Origin: an uncultured Bacilli bacterium | GTDB taxonomy: Bacteria > Bacillota_I > Bacilli_A > RFN20 > CAG-826 | DNA: 36,756 nt | Reading direction: 5' to 3' | Assembly (NCBI GenBank): GCA_944350325.1 | Contig: CALVOS010000098.1 | Location: 1 to 36,756 of the forward strand | Part shown: positions 1 to 7,272 of the stretch, piece by piece | How the letters are laid out: each line of letters starts with the position of its first letter | How positions within the stretch are numbered: the stretch's first letter is position 1 | Notes under the pieces: model-generated | What the model was told of the DNA's origin: nothing | Databases searched by the model: none | The model's input: the letters and a program-made list of their open reading frames with translations, nothing else | Position numbers and translations under genes: made by a program

Positions 1-516
1 GTGAAGAAGACCGACCCGCGGGCGAAGATCGTCTTCTGCGGCCCCTGCATCGCCAAGAAGATGGAGATGTTCGACGAGAAGTCCAGGGCCTACGTCGACT
101 GCGTCATCACCTTCGAGGAGCTCCAGGCCCTCATCGACGCGATAGGGATCGACCTGAAGTCCCTGGAGGAGCGCCCCCTCGACAACGCCTCCTTCTTCGG
201 GCGCATCTTTGCCAGGAGCGGAGGCCTCACCGAGGCCGTCAAGGAAGCCCTCACGGAGCAGGGGAGCGCCTTCGAGGCGAAGCCTATCGCCTGCTCCGGC
301 CTCGAGGAGTGCAAGAAGGCCCTCATGGCCCTCAAGCGCGGGAATGCGCCCTTCAACTTCATCGAGGGGATGGCCTGCGTCGGCGGCTGCATCGGGGGCC
401 CCTCCTGCCTCACCCACGAGATCCGGGACGCGGCGAGCGTCGACAAGTACGGCCACGAGTCACGCGAGAAGACGATCGAGGGGGCGATCCGCTCGGTCAT
501 GGCGATCGGGGAGTAG
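1..516 (+). CDS. [FeFe]-hydrogenase, C-terminal part (5' end outside window)
   Basis: This is the C-terminal portion of an iron-only hydrogenase, which reversibly reduces protons to H2 with electrons from ferredoxin. Two of the three H-cluster signatures are visible: GPCIAKKME (residues 14-22 of the visible part) and EGMACVGGCIGGP, with cysteines 126 and 130 in the C-x3-C arrangement that holds the [4Fe-4S] subcluster and bridges to the diiron site. The EGMAC form of the last motif is typical of group B-type enzymes rather than the classical EVMACPGGC form. The first signature (TSCCP type) and any N-terminal ferredoxin domains lie upstream of the window, so the GTG at base 1 is unlikely to be the true start. 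A hairpin terminator follows the stop. It indicates fermentative, anaerobic metabolism. Confidence 0.88.
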   Translation: MKKTDPRAKIVFCGPCIAKKMEMFDEKSRAYVDCVITFEELQALIDAIGIDLKSLEERPLDNASFFGRIFARSGGLTEAVKEALTEQGSAFEAKPIACSGLEECKKALMALKRGNAPFNFIEGMACVGGCIGGPSCLTHEIRDAASVDKYGHESREKTIEGAIRSVMAIGE

Positions 517-542
517 CCTCGCGGAAGGCTTCCGGGAATCCT

Positions 543-577
543 CAGGAAGGGGCCGGGGAACCGGTCCCTTTCCTTTC
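543..577 (+). terminator. Terminator after hydrogenase
   Basis: A ten-base-pair stem (547-556 with 561-570) closes a GGAA loop and is followed by a pyrimidine-rich stretch. It separates the hydrogenase from the YbjN-like genes. Confidence 0.6.
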
Positions 578-647
578 GGAGGGGCAGGCGAGGGGGGTCT
601 TTCCGGGGACGGGGCGATTTTGTGAAAATCTTTCTCAGCAATTTCCT

Positions 648-663
648 GGAAGCGCTTTATAAT
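648..663 (+). promoter_or_regulatory. -10 box TATAAT with overlapping cre-like sequence
   Basis: A perfect TATAAT lies at 658-663, ahead of the gene at 686. It overlaps TGGAAGCGCTTTAT (648-661), which resembles a CcpA operator (cre) except at its last two positions. No convincing -35 box is visible. The gene has a good Shine-Dalgarno site (AGGAGGAAG), so this transcript carries a leader. Confidence 0.5.
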
Positions 664-685
664 TCACCCAAATCAGGAGGAAGAC

Positions 686-1189
686 ATGTTCGGAACTAAG
701 AAGACCGCCCCCGTGGAGAGCGGGGGCGCCCTCGAGCGGGCGAAGGCGAGGATGGCGGCCGCCCTCGACGCGAAGGGAATCGAGTACCGCGACGAGCGGG
801 ACGAAAATCAGTTCGTCGCCATCTTCGACAATGGCGACCGCAAGGTCGTGATCAAGCTGGACGAGGTGAACAACGGGAACGCCGTGAACGTGCGCTTCGT
901 GCTCTACGTCTCGCTTCCCGACCCCGTCGACTACCCCCTCTTCCTCGAGTGCCTCAACATCGCCGAGAACGCGCTCGTGGTCGGGGACATCCACATCCTC
1001 GAGGGGGACGGGCAGGACTTCCTGGCCGCAGACGCCGGCTTCCGCTTCGTCGGAAGCGAGATCACCCCCTCCACCGTCCACTCCTACTGCAATCGCGTCA
1101 TAGGGACGCAGAAGGGCTTCTTCGGGCAGCTCCTCGCCGTCGCCCGCGGCGAGATCGGCTCCGTGGAGGAGTTCCGGAACAAGCTTTGA
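686..1189 (+). CDS. YbjN-like domain protein, copy 1
   Basis: This 167-residue soluble protein resembles the YbjN / type III secretion chaperone-like fold: an N-terminal helix, a central beta-sheet region (FVAIFDNGD, NVRFVLYVSLP), then a conserved block PLFLECLNIAENALVVGDIHI and a long C-terminal helix. No catalytic residues are evident, and the family function is poorly defined. The start is set by AGGAGGAAG eight or so bases upstream. The neighbour at 1210 begins with the same MFGxKK sequence and shares the FLExLxxAN block, so the two are tandem duplicates in one operon. The gene at 1804 carries two more copies. The family call rests on motif resemblance and is moderate; the paralogy is clear. 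Confidence 0.7.
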   Translation: MFGTKKTAPVESGGALERAKARMAAALDAKGIEYRDERDENQFVAIFDNGDRKVVIKLDEVNNGNAVNVRFVLYVSLPDPVDYPLFLECLNIAENALVVGDIHILEGDGQDFLAADAGFRFVGSEITPSTVHSYCNRVIGTQKGFFGQLLAVARGEIGSVEEFRNKL

Positions 1190-1209
1190 TCGAAGGAGGA
1201 AGATAGAAG

Positions 1210-1734
1210 ATGTTCGGCAAGAAGACTGCGCCTCAGCAGCCCGCGACGGGCGGGGCGACCCCTCTCGACAGGAGGATGCGCCAGGCCGTCATCGAGGCGA
1301 TGGACGACCTCGGCTACAAGTACGACACGAAGGACGGGAACATCGTCGCGACCTTCAAGGGCGACTCCCGCGACTCGCTCCTCCTCATCATCCTCTTCCA
1401 TGAGGAGACGGATACCTCCTACCCGTGGATCCAGACGGTGTGCCCCATCGACATCGACGGGATCGCGAACCGCCCCCTCTTCCTGGAGGGCCTCGCCTAC
1501 GCGAACACGAACAACGGGAAGATGGGCCGCTTCGTCCTTTCCTCGGACAGCAAGCGCATCGACTACCAGGAGGGGACCGCCTTCGGAAGCGACGACATGG
1601 GGATGCAGTTCGCCCGCGGCGCCATCCAGCGCACGATCGCCTGGGGCGACGAGGAGCTGACCTGCCTCAAGGAGCTCGCCGAGGGGAAGTATTCCTCCTT
1701 CGAGGAGTTCAAGAAGGCCTACATCGAGTGCTGA
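1210..1734 (+). CDS. YbjN-like domain protein, copy 2
   Basis: This is a 174-residue paralogue of the preceding gene, starting 20 bases after its stop with the Shine-Dalgarno site AAGGAGGAAG. Shared landmarks are the MFGKK N-terminus, the RMRQAVIEAMDDLGYKY helix, the PLFLEGLAYANTNNGKMGRF block and a C-terminal helix ending in SFEEFKKAY. There is no signal peptide or membrane segment, so it is expected to be cytoplasmic. A strong terminator follows directly, making 686-1734 a two-gene operon. The function is not known; such domains often act as small binding or chaperone modules. Confidence 0.7.
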   Translation: MFGKKTAPQQPATGGATPLDRRMRQAVIEAMDDLGYKYDTKDGNIVATFKGDSRDSLLLIILFHEETDTSYPWIQTVCPIDIDGIANRPLFLEGLAYANTNNGKMGRFVLSSDSKRIDYQEGTAFGSDDMGMQFARGAIQRTIAWGDEELTCLKELAEGKYSSFEEFKKAYIEC

Positions 1735-1746
1735 GACGCTCCTAGG

Positions 1747-1776
1747 AAGGCCGGGGGAGACCCCGGTCTTTTCCTT
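1747..1776 (+). terminator. Terminator of the two-gene YbjN-like operon
   Basis: The GC-rich stem GGCCGGGG/CCCCGGTC with a four-base loop is followed by TTTTCCTTT. Confidence 0.75.
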
Positions 1777-1791
1777 TGCCCTCCCCGGACG

Positions 1792-1797
1792 TATCCT
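1792..1797 (+). promoter_or_regulatory. -10 box TATCCT, leaderless arrangement
   Basis: TATCCT ends six bases before the ATG at 1804. No Shine-Dalgarno site fits, so transcription would begin at or next to the start codon. Confidence 0.5.
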
Positions 1798-1803
1798 CCC
1801 CTC

Positions 1804-2772
1804 ATGGAAGAGCTCCAGGCGCGCCTCCTCCGTTCCCTCATGGAGGAACGTCCTTCCTTTCGTCCCGTCGGGCCGGGAAGGTTCCTGGACGAGGGGGAAG
1901 GGACTAGGCTCTCCTTCTCCTTCGAGGAGAAGGGCTTCTCCCTCCTTTCGAAGGCGCGGGCGGAGATCCCTTGGGAGCAGGAGGCGGGAGCCGAGCTATA
2001 CGAGGCGCTCGAGCGGATGAACGAGGGCGCCCTCTGGGGTCGCTTCCTCATGCGGAAGGGGGAGGAGTGCCCCTACCTTTCCTATGAGATCCCCTTCCTT
2101 TCCTTCCCCGAGGACGTGGGGGAGAAGACGGTCAAGGCCGCCCTCGGGAACGTGCTCCTCGTGGGGAAGGAGATCCTTCCTTTCCTCGTAAAGGAAGGCT
2201 TCCCCGACCTCGAGGGAGAGTGGCTCCCCCTCCTCAGGGAACGGAGGAAACGGGAGTCCCTCCTCGTCCACGAGAGGATCGACGGGCCGGGCAAAAGCTT
2301 CCCCGCGGAGCAAAGGAAGATCCTGCGCGCCCTGATGGAGGAGGAAGGCTTCCCTTACCTCGAGGACGAGGAAGGGATGATCGTCACCTTCCAGAAGGCG
2401 GGGAGGGAGTGCCCCGTCTCGCTCCGCTACCTGGAGGAGCCCCCGCTCCGGGGGGTGCTCCTCTACGCCTATTCCCCGAGCTTCCCGCTCCTTCCTTCCC
2501 AGAGAGGGGAGTGCGCCAAGGCGCTCGGCTACGCCAACGGTGGCTTCGCCCTCGGGAAGGGGACGCTCTTCGGGAACCCGGTGGAGCCGCTCCTCCTCGT
2601 CCGCATCATCCACCCCATCTTCGAAGGCGAGCTGGTGGGGGGGAGGAGGATCCGCCACGCGATGGCGCTCGTGGAGTTCGGGATGCGGCGCTTCCTCCCG
2701 CCCTTCCAGCGGCTCGCGGAGGGGACGCTCCGGGACTTCCGCGATTTTCTCCGCGCCTTCCGGGGAGACTAG
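1804..2772 (+). CDS. Double YbjN-like domain protein
   Basis: This 322-residue soluble protein appears to be an internal duplication of the domain found in the two upstream genes. The first repeat covers about residues 1-155 (block LYEALERMNEGALWGRFLM) and the second about 165-322 (block CAKALGYANGGFALGKGTLF). Both repeats end in a long helix. It has no signal peptide, membrane helix or recognisable catalytic motif. Its start has a -10-like TATCCT six bases upstream and no Shine-Dalgarno site, suggesting a leaderless mRNA independent of the operon before it. Its stop codon overlaps the stop of the convergent methyltransferase gene (2770-2772 against 2769-2771). Function unknown. Confidence 0.7.
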   Translation: MEELQARLLRSLMEERPSFRPVGPGRFLDEGEGTRLSFSFEEKGFSLLSKARAEIPWEQEAGAELYEALERMNEGALWGRFLMRKGEECPYLSYEIPFLSFPEDVGEKTVKAALGNVLLVGKEILPFLVKEGFPDLEGEWLPLLRERRKRESLLVHERIDGPGKSFPAEQRKILRALMEEEGFPYLEDEEGMIVTFQKAGRECPVSLRYLEEPPLRGVLLYAYSPSFPLLPSQRGECAKALGYANGGFALGKGTLFGNPVEPLLLVRIIHPIFEGELVGGRRIRHAMALVEFGMRRFLPPFQRLAEGTLRDFRDFLRAFRGD

Positions 2773-3485
2773 CCCCTCCTTTTCTCGTGAAGCGCGTAGA
2801 GGGCGATCGACGCGGCGTTATCGAGGTTGAGGGAGTCCACCCCCTCCTCCATCGGGATGAGGACGGGCCTTCCCCTTTCTTTCCATTCCTTCCCTAGGCC
2901 CTTCCCCTCGTTCCCGAAGGCAAGGGTGAGGGGACCGGAGAGGTCCGCCTCCCGGAGGGGGGTAGCCCCGTCCAGCATGAAGGGGAGGATCTTCCTCCCG
3001 GGGAAGTCCCTTTCGTACTCCTCGAAGGAGGGGTAGGTCCGGATCCTCGTCTGGAAGTAGGCGCCCATCGAGGAGCGGACCGCCTTGGGGGAATGGGGGT
3101 CGCCCGCGGGAAGCAGGATCGCCAGGGAATGGACCCCGAAGGATGCCATCGAGCGCATGATGGTCCCGATGTTCCCGAGGGTGCTCGGGCTCTCGAGGAG
3201 GACGTGGTCCTCCTCTGGGGGAAGAGGCTCCTCCTGGACGAGGAACTCCCCGATCGCGTAGCAGCTTTCCTTCTCGCTTTCCCGGAAGATCCTCTGGTTG
3301 TTCTCGATGACGGGGATTCCGATCTCTCTTGCCAGGGCGATGAGCTCCTTCCTCGTCCTCTCCTCCCGGAGGAGGGGGGAGAGGTAGAGCCTCCTTGCGA
3401 CCTTCTTCCCCTTCCTCAGCATCTCGTAGCAAAGGGTCGTCCCGAGGGCGAGCCCGACCCCCTTCTCGCGTCCAAATCGTTCCAT
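2769..3485 (-). CDS. TrmH/SpoU-family RNA 2'-O-methyltransferase
   Basis: This 238-residue SPOUT enzyme transfers a methyl group from S-adenosylmethionine to a ribose 2'-OH in tRNA or rRNA. All three SpoU motifs are present: NIGTIMR (105-111, with the conserved Asn and Arg), FGNEGKGL (about 192-199) and SLNLDNAASIALYAL (about 217-231), which together form the trefoil-knot cofactor site. The N-terminal 95 residues probably form the small substrate-binding domain seen in RlmB and TrmH relatives. The exact RNA target cannot be told. The start at 3485 has TATAGT eight bases upstream and no Shine-Dalgarno site. It diverges from the NUDIX gene at 3522 with only 36 bases between the start codons. 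Confidence 0.88.
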   Translation of the reverse strand: MERFGREKGVGLALGTTLCYEMLRKGKKVARRLYLSPLLREERTRKELIALAREIGIPVIENNQRIFRESEKESCYAIGEFLVQEEPLPPEEDHVLLESPSTLGNIGTIMRSMASFGVHSLAILLPAGDPHSPKAVRSSMGAYFQTRIRTYPSFEEYERDFPGRKILPFMLDGATPLREADLSGPLTLAFGNEGKGLGKEWKERGRPVLIPMEEGVDSLNLDNAASIALYALHEKRRG

Positions 3486-3493
3486 ATGGCCCC

Positions 3494-3515
3494 ACTATAG
3501 GGCAGGGGATAGAAT
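3494..3515. promoter_or_regulatory. Divergent leaderless promoters
   Basis: On the minus strand TATAGT (complement of 3494-3499) serves the methyltransferase; on the plus strand TAGAAT (3510-3515) serves the NUDIX gene. Each -10 box ends 8 or 6 bases before its start codon. Both promoters lie in a 36-base gap, so polymerase bound at one would probably exclude the other. Confidence 0.5.
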
Positions 3516-3521
3516 CGCTCC

Positions 3522-4445
3522 ATGGAGTATTCATGGAGCAGCCTCCTCGTCGAGGAGAGGGAAAGGCCAGGGAAGGGGGAGAGGACCTACTCCTTCTTCC
3601 GCAAGAAGGAGGGGAAGGCGCCTCTTGGGGAGATTTCCTTCCGCGACATCGGGGCGAGGGGAGGCTTCCTCTCGCCTTCCCTCTCGGGGGAGAAGGAAAT
3701 CCAAGAGGAGGCCTTTTCCTTCCTCCTCTTCCTCCTCTTCCTCCGGGAAGGGAAGGAGTTCCTCCTCGCGAAGGAGGGATCCCCTCTCCTTCCGGGGGCG
3801 GGCTTCCTCCCGCGGAGGGACATCCTCCTTCCCGTGGGGAACGGGGTCCTCGGGGAAGGGAGGATCCTTCCCCTTTTCCGGAAGGACTGGCTTTTCTCCC
3901 TCAAGGGGAAGTACCGCCTCCGGATGGAGGACGACCTATATCCCCTCCGGAAGGAAGGCTGGGAGGAACGCCCCAGGATCATCGCCCGGGGGCTCGTCCT
4001 CGACGAGGAAGGAAGGATCCTCCTCCATGAGAACAGGAGGGACGACGCCTTCGGGAAGGAAAGTTACCTTGAGACCCCCGGAGGAGGGGTCGATCGGGGC
4101 GAGACCCTCGAGGAGGCCCTCCGGAGGGAATGCCTCGAGGAGCTAGGGAGAGAGGTCCGCCCCCTCCTGTACCTTGGGTCCGTCGAGGACGAGTACCGGG
4201 TCATCGGGAGAAGGAACCTCACCCACTTCTTCCTTGCGAAGGCCGCCGGGGAGAAGGGCCCCCTCCACATGGTGTCCCGCGGGGACAGCCTGATCCAGAG
4301 GACGCTGGCCCTTCCCCCAAGGGAGGCGCTCGCCCTCATGAGGGAGATAAACCGGGAAGGGAAGGTCGGGACCCTCGTGCGGAGGAGGGAGGAGCCCTTC
4401 CTTTCCCTCGTCCCTTATTTCAGGAAAACGTCCTTCCCCTCTTGA
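3522..4445 (+). CDS. NUDIX hydrolase with extra N-terminal domain
   Basis: This 307-residue protein carries a full NUDIX box at residues 188-209 (G-x5-E-x7-R-E-x2-E-E-x-G; metal-binding glutamates 203, 206 and 207). The box hydrolyses nucleoside diphosphates linked to another group, such as ADP-ribose or sugar nucleotides. The NUDIX domain spans about 150-300. The first 150 residues are unusually rich in Glu, Lys, Gly and Phe (run FLLFLLFL at 67-74) and match no domain I recognise. The start follows TAGAAT by six bases without a Shine-Dalgarno site. The substrate cannot be assigned. Confidence 0.83.
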   Translation: MEYSWSSLLVEERERPGKGERTYSFFRKKEGKAPLGEISFRDIGARGGFLSPSLSGEKEIQEEAFSFLLFLLFLREGKEFLLAKEGSPLLPGAGFLPRRDILLPVGNGVLGEGRILPLFRKDWLFSLKGKYRLRMEDDLYPLRKEGWEERPRIIARGLVLDEEGRILLHENRRDDAFGKESYLETPGGGVDRGETLEEALRRECLEELGREVRPLLYLGSVEDEYRVIGRRNLTHFFLAKAAGEKGPLHMVSRGDSLIQRTLALPPREALALMREINREGKVGTLVRRREEPFLSLVPYFRKTSFPS

Positions 4446-4477
4446 ATGCCCCTTCGGGGCCGGTCTAAAGTAAGTCC

Positions 4478-4567
4478 GTGAAGAAGCGCGCTTCGGAAAG
4501 AAGAGTCGATCGCATGGATGGCCTCTTTTCCCTGCACGCGGAGCTTCTCCGGGAGGAAGCCCGATAG
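4478..4567 (+). CDS. Possible 29-residue leader peptide upstream of surface protein
   Basis: A short frame begins with GTG at 4478, six bases after TAAAGT (4466-4471), the same spacing seen at other leaderless genes here. It encodes 29 basic residues (MKKRASERR at its start) and stops 31 bases before the ATG at 4599. It could be a leader peptide or a chance frame in the 5' region of the surface-protein gene. No homology is recognised. Confidence 0.22.
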   Translation: MKKRASERRVDRMDGLFSLHAELLREEAR

Positions 4568-4598
4568 CAGGGCCCCGGGGAAGCGGAAGGAGACTAGG

Positions 4599-6530
4599 AT
4601 GAAAGGTATCTGGAACAGGCTCCGTCTCGCCCTCCTCGGGGGCATCCTCGCCTTCGCAGGCGCCGGGGCGATCTCTCCCCTGGCGGGTGGGGTGGTCGCT
4701 GAAGCGGCCTCCTCGGATTGGGTCGGGAAGACCTTCGAGAAGATTTCCTCCGTAGACGAGCTCCAGGACGGGGACGCGATCCTTCTGGCGTCAAAGGGAA
4801 ATTTCGCGAGTAGTTTTCATTCGAGCTATTACTTCAATAGCGAGACTGGGTCTTCCGGTGACTCTGCCGTCTGCACCAACGCATTTGAGGTCTTTCTTAT
4901 CTCGGGGGAGAGTGGGAAATTTACCCTTGAGTGCGATGCATTGTCCGATGGTTCTTTCGTTGAATACCATGGGTCAAGCAACAAAGTTTATCTGACCACG
5001 TCCTCTAGCGAAGCGGATACATGGACCTTTGCGTATTCGTCGAACAAATTCCGCATTCAAAGCGGGAATGTCACTGGCAGGTACCTACAATACAATTCCG
5101 GTAGCCCAAGGTTTGCCTGCTACACGGGATCCCAGCAATATCTTGATGTCTATCGTCACCGCGAAGTTTCTTACGATGAAATTAGGGCAACCGGGACTCT
5201 TGAGAAAACCGAATACCTTGCAGGCGACACTTTTGATCCGACAGGCATCGAAGTCCATGGTTACATCGGTGGCGTTGACCAGGGCGCGATTGATCTATCC
5301 AAGATCACTTGGGAACCTTCCGTTCTGGATGCTGGAACCACCTCCGTTGATGCTGTGTTTGTGAACACGGATGGATCTGAGCTTCGCTGCACGGTCGGAG
5401 GCATTACCGTCCAGGAACGAGAGGTCACGGATATCCAAGTTGCTGTTGGAGAGGAAATTCGGTATGAGGTCGGGGACACTCGCACCTACGAAGGCGTGAC
5501 TGTGACGGCTGTCTATGCCGACGGGTCCACTTCCGATGTAACCGCGGCCGCCACCTTCGATCCTGCAAAGGGCACTGTCGTTGGAATTGAAGAGGAGGGA
5601 CATGATGTTGAGGTCCATGTAACTTACCTCACCTTCACGAAGACCTTCTCCTATTCGGTTTCTTTCAGCCCGTCTCTTGAATACAGCGCTTCTATGTCGG
5701 ATTTCGGTTCAGACGGAAATATCAAGAGCGTGGCTTCTATCGGCAGTCTTAGTTGGGCTGTCTCCTTCAGTGATAATGGTACTGAATACTTGACGTCTGA
5801 CCCGAACAAGGGTGTTCAGTTTGGATCCAAGGGTAATCCTTTCGAAATGCTTAGTCTCAGGAGCCCCCTGTTCGTTGGAGAGGGCAAATCCCTGATCACC
5901 GAGATCTCCGTCAATGCGTCGATGGGGAGTTCTGGCAAATGGAAACTCTCGGTCTATGTCGGCGGCCAGCTGATTGGTTCGAGCAACCTCACTACATCTT
6001 CCGCGGAATACACTTACTACCTCGAGGAACCTGCCGTTGGACATGTTGAAATTTCATTCACCCCGACAGGGACCAGTCCGAAAGCCGTGTACCTAAAATC
6101 CATTTCCATCGGCGGCAGCTCCGTGACCGGCACCGGCGATGGCGACGCAATCGCTGCCCTTACCAAGCTCGAGGCCGTGGACGGATGCGTTTACAGCACT
6201 CCCGAGGAGATCGCCAACCTCGAGTCCATCGTTGACGAGTACGATGCGACCTGCGCGAATTACCCCGCCTTCGCCGCTGCGATGCTCGACGACTACGAGT
6301 CGGGCGACGTGAGCCACGAGAACGGAATCCAAAAGGACTACGTCGCCGCGGGCGAGAAGGCCGAGTCCATCCGTGGCCGCATTACCACTCCTGAGGCCCA
6401 GCCGTTCTTCGCCTTCCAGGGAGACGGGAATGACGGAATGAACTGGGCGATCGCCGGTGCGTCGCTCGGGATCGCGGTCCTAGGGGCCGCGGGCTACCTC
6501 TTCTACCGCAAGAAGAAGGTCGCGCGGTAA
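4599..6530 (+). CDS. Secreted, membrane-anchored surface protein with Ig-like domains
   Basis: The predicted protein has 643 residues. It begins with a signal peptide (basic NRLR, hydrophobic LALLGGILAFAGAGA, likely cleavage after AEA near residue 36). It ends with one membrane helix (AIAGASLGIAVLGAAGYLFY) and the basic tail RKKKVAR. No LPXTG motif is present, so it probably stays anchored by the helix. The middle contains two bacterial Ig-like (Big_3-type) repeats, near residues 200-300 and 300-375 (LEKTEYLAGDTFDPTGIEV and later TYEGVTVTAVYADGSTSDV), followed by a beta-rich domain and a helical stalk. The ATG at 4599 is chosen because AAGGAGA lies just upstream and a signal peptide follows. 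About 4795-6110 is clearly poorer in GC than both gene ends, suggesting transfer or recombination of the exposed part. Role inferred: adhesion or host/polymer contact. Confidence 0.78.
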   Translation: MKGIWNRLRLALLGGILAFAGAGAISPLAGGVVAEAASSDWVGKTFEKISSVDELQDGDAILLASKGNFASSFHSSYYFNSETGSSGDSAVCTNAFEVFLISGESGKFTLECDALSDGSFVEYHGSSNKVYLTTSSSEADTWTFAYSSNKFRIQSGNVTGRYLQYNSGSPRFACYTGSQQYLDVYRHREVSYDEIRATGTLEKTEYLAGDTFDPTGIEVHGYIGGVDQGAIDLSKITWEPSVLDAGTTSVDAVFVNTDGSELRCTVGGITVQEREVTDIQVAVGEEIRYEVGDTRTYEGVTVTAVYADGSTSDVTAAATFDPAKGTVVGIEEEGHDVEVHVTYLTFTKTFSYSVSFSPSLEYSASMSDFGSDGNIKSVASIGSLSWAVSFSDNGTEYLTSDPNKGVQFGSKGNPFEMLSLRSPLFVGEGKSLITEISVNASMGSSGKWKLSVYVGGQLIGSSNLTTSSAEYTYYLEEPAVGHVEISFTPTGTSPKAVYLKSISIGGSSVTGTGDGDAIAALTKLEAVDGCVYSTPEEIANLESIVDEYDATCANYPAFAAAMLDDYESGDVSHENGIQKDYVAAGEKAESIRGRITTPEAQPFFAFQGDGNDGMNWAIAGASLGIAVLGAAGYLFYRKKKVAR

Positions 6531-6542
6531 TCCAAGCTTCCT

Positions 6543-6570
6543 GGGGAGGGCGGGTTCGCCCTCCCTTTTC
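6543..6570 (+). terminator. Terminator after surface protein
   Basis: A perfect nine-base-pair stem (6544-6552 with 6557-6565) with a GGTT loop is followed by TTTTCCC. Confidence 0.85.
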
Positions 6571-6609
6571 CCTTGGTTCTCCGCTATCCTTCGTGTTGGA
6601 GATATCTCT

Positions 6610-7068
6610 ATGGAAGAGGTTCGGTTCACGGAGAAGGAGTTCCAGGAGGCGTCAGGTCTTTTTCGGGAACGGAGGGCGTTCCGCATCGCCTCCTATGTCT
6701 TCCTGGGGCTTTCTGCCATCGCCCTGATCCTTGGCTTCTATGTCCTCTATGGGGTGAAGATCGAGCCTCCTGAGGAATCGGGCCTCGGTACAGGGATCGC
6801 GATGGCCTTCGCCCTGATGGCGATCTACGCGACCGCGGTCGTTCCCATCTTCATTGGCTTCGCCTTCCTGATCCTCGCGATATCGCTTCTTCTCGCGGGG
6901 CTTCTCATCAAGAGGAAGAAGGCCAAGGGATATAAGGACCGCATCCTTTCCCTGGCAGGTCCTGGAGGGAAGGAAAGGGAGAAGCTCCTCATGAAGTCCC
7001 TCAGGAAAAGGGACTACGAGGGCTTCCTCGCCCTCCAGGGGCCCCTGGACGAGGCGCCGGGGAACTAG
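6610..7068 (+). CDS. Hypothetical membrane protein, two or three helices
   Basis: This 152-residue protein is not recognised. It has a charged N-terminus (1-24), a hydrophobic segment near 25-47 (IASYVFLGLSAIALILGFYV) and a long hydrophobic region at about 62-100 that could form two helices. A basic cytoplasmic tail (KRKKAKGYKDR) rich in Lys and Arg follows. The start is supported by GGAGA seven bases upstream. A TATCCT at 6585-6590 is a plausible -10 box, giving a short leader. Its downstream neighbour is the tRNA-His gene with its own promoter. Confidence 0.65.
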   Translation: MEEVRFTEKEFQEASGLFRERRAFRIASYVFLGLSAIALILGFYVLYGVKIEPPEESGLGTGIAMAFALMAIYATAVVPIFIGFAFLILAISLLLAGLLIKRKKAKGYKDRILSLAGPGGKEREKLLMKSLRKRDYEGFLALQGPLDEAPGN

Positions 7069-7101
7069 CCTTCCTCCCTTGCGCGCCCCTCCTCTTCTCC
7101 C

Positions 7102-7107
7102 TATACT
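7102..7107 (+). promoter_or_regulatory. -10 box of tRNA-His
   Basis: TATACT lies eleven bases upstream of the tRNA 5' end. The -35 box is not obvious. Confidence 0.5.
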
Positions 7108-7117
7108 TACGCCCGCT

Positions 7118-7194
7118 GGCGGATGTGGTGAAGGGGTTAACACAACCGGCTGTGAACCGGTCATTCGCGGGTTCAACTCCCGTCATCCGCCCCA
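7118..7194 (+). tRNA. tRNA-His (GTG)
   Basis: All arms fold. The acceptor stem GCGGATG/CATCCGC is extended by the histidine-specific G-1 (7118) paired with discriminator C (7191), and CCA is encoded at 7192-7194. The anticodon stem ACCGG/CCGGT holds the loop CTGTGAA with anticodon GTG at 7152-7154. The T-arm is GCGGG-TTCAACT-CCCGT. The extra G-1:C73 pair is the main HisRS identity element. Confidence 0.96.
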
Positions 7195-7206
7195 GCAGGG
7201 AATCGC

Positions 7207-7230
7207 GCGGCCTCCGGGCCGCTTTTCGTT
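7207..7230 (+). terminator. Terminator after tRNA-His
   Basis: The stem GCGGCC/GGCCGC with a TCCG tetraloop is followed by TTTTCGTTT. Confidence 0.85.
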
Positions 7231-7260
7231 TCCCCTGCCCGGAGGACCCCTTTCGGGGCA

Positions 7261-7266
7261 TACTAT
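7261..7266 (+). promoter_or_regulatory. -10 box TACTAT, leaderless arrangement
   Basis: TACTAT ends six bases before the ATG at 7273, and no Shine-Dalgarno sequence is present. Confidence 0.45.
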
Positions 7267-7272
7267 GGGCGC

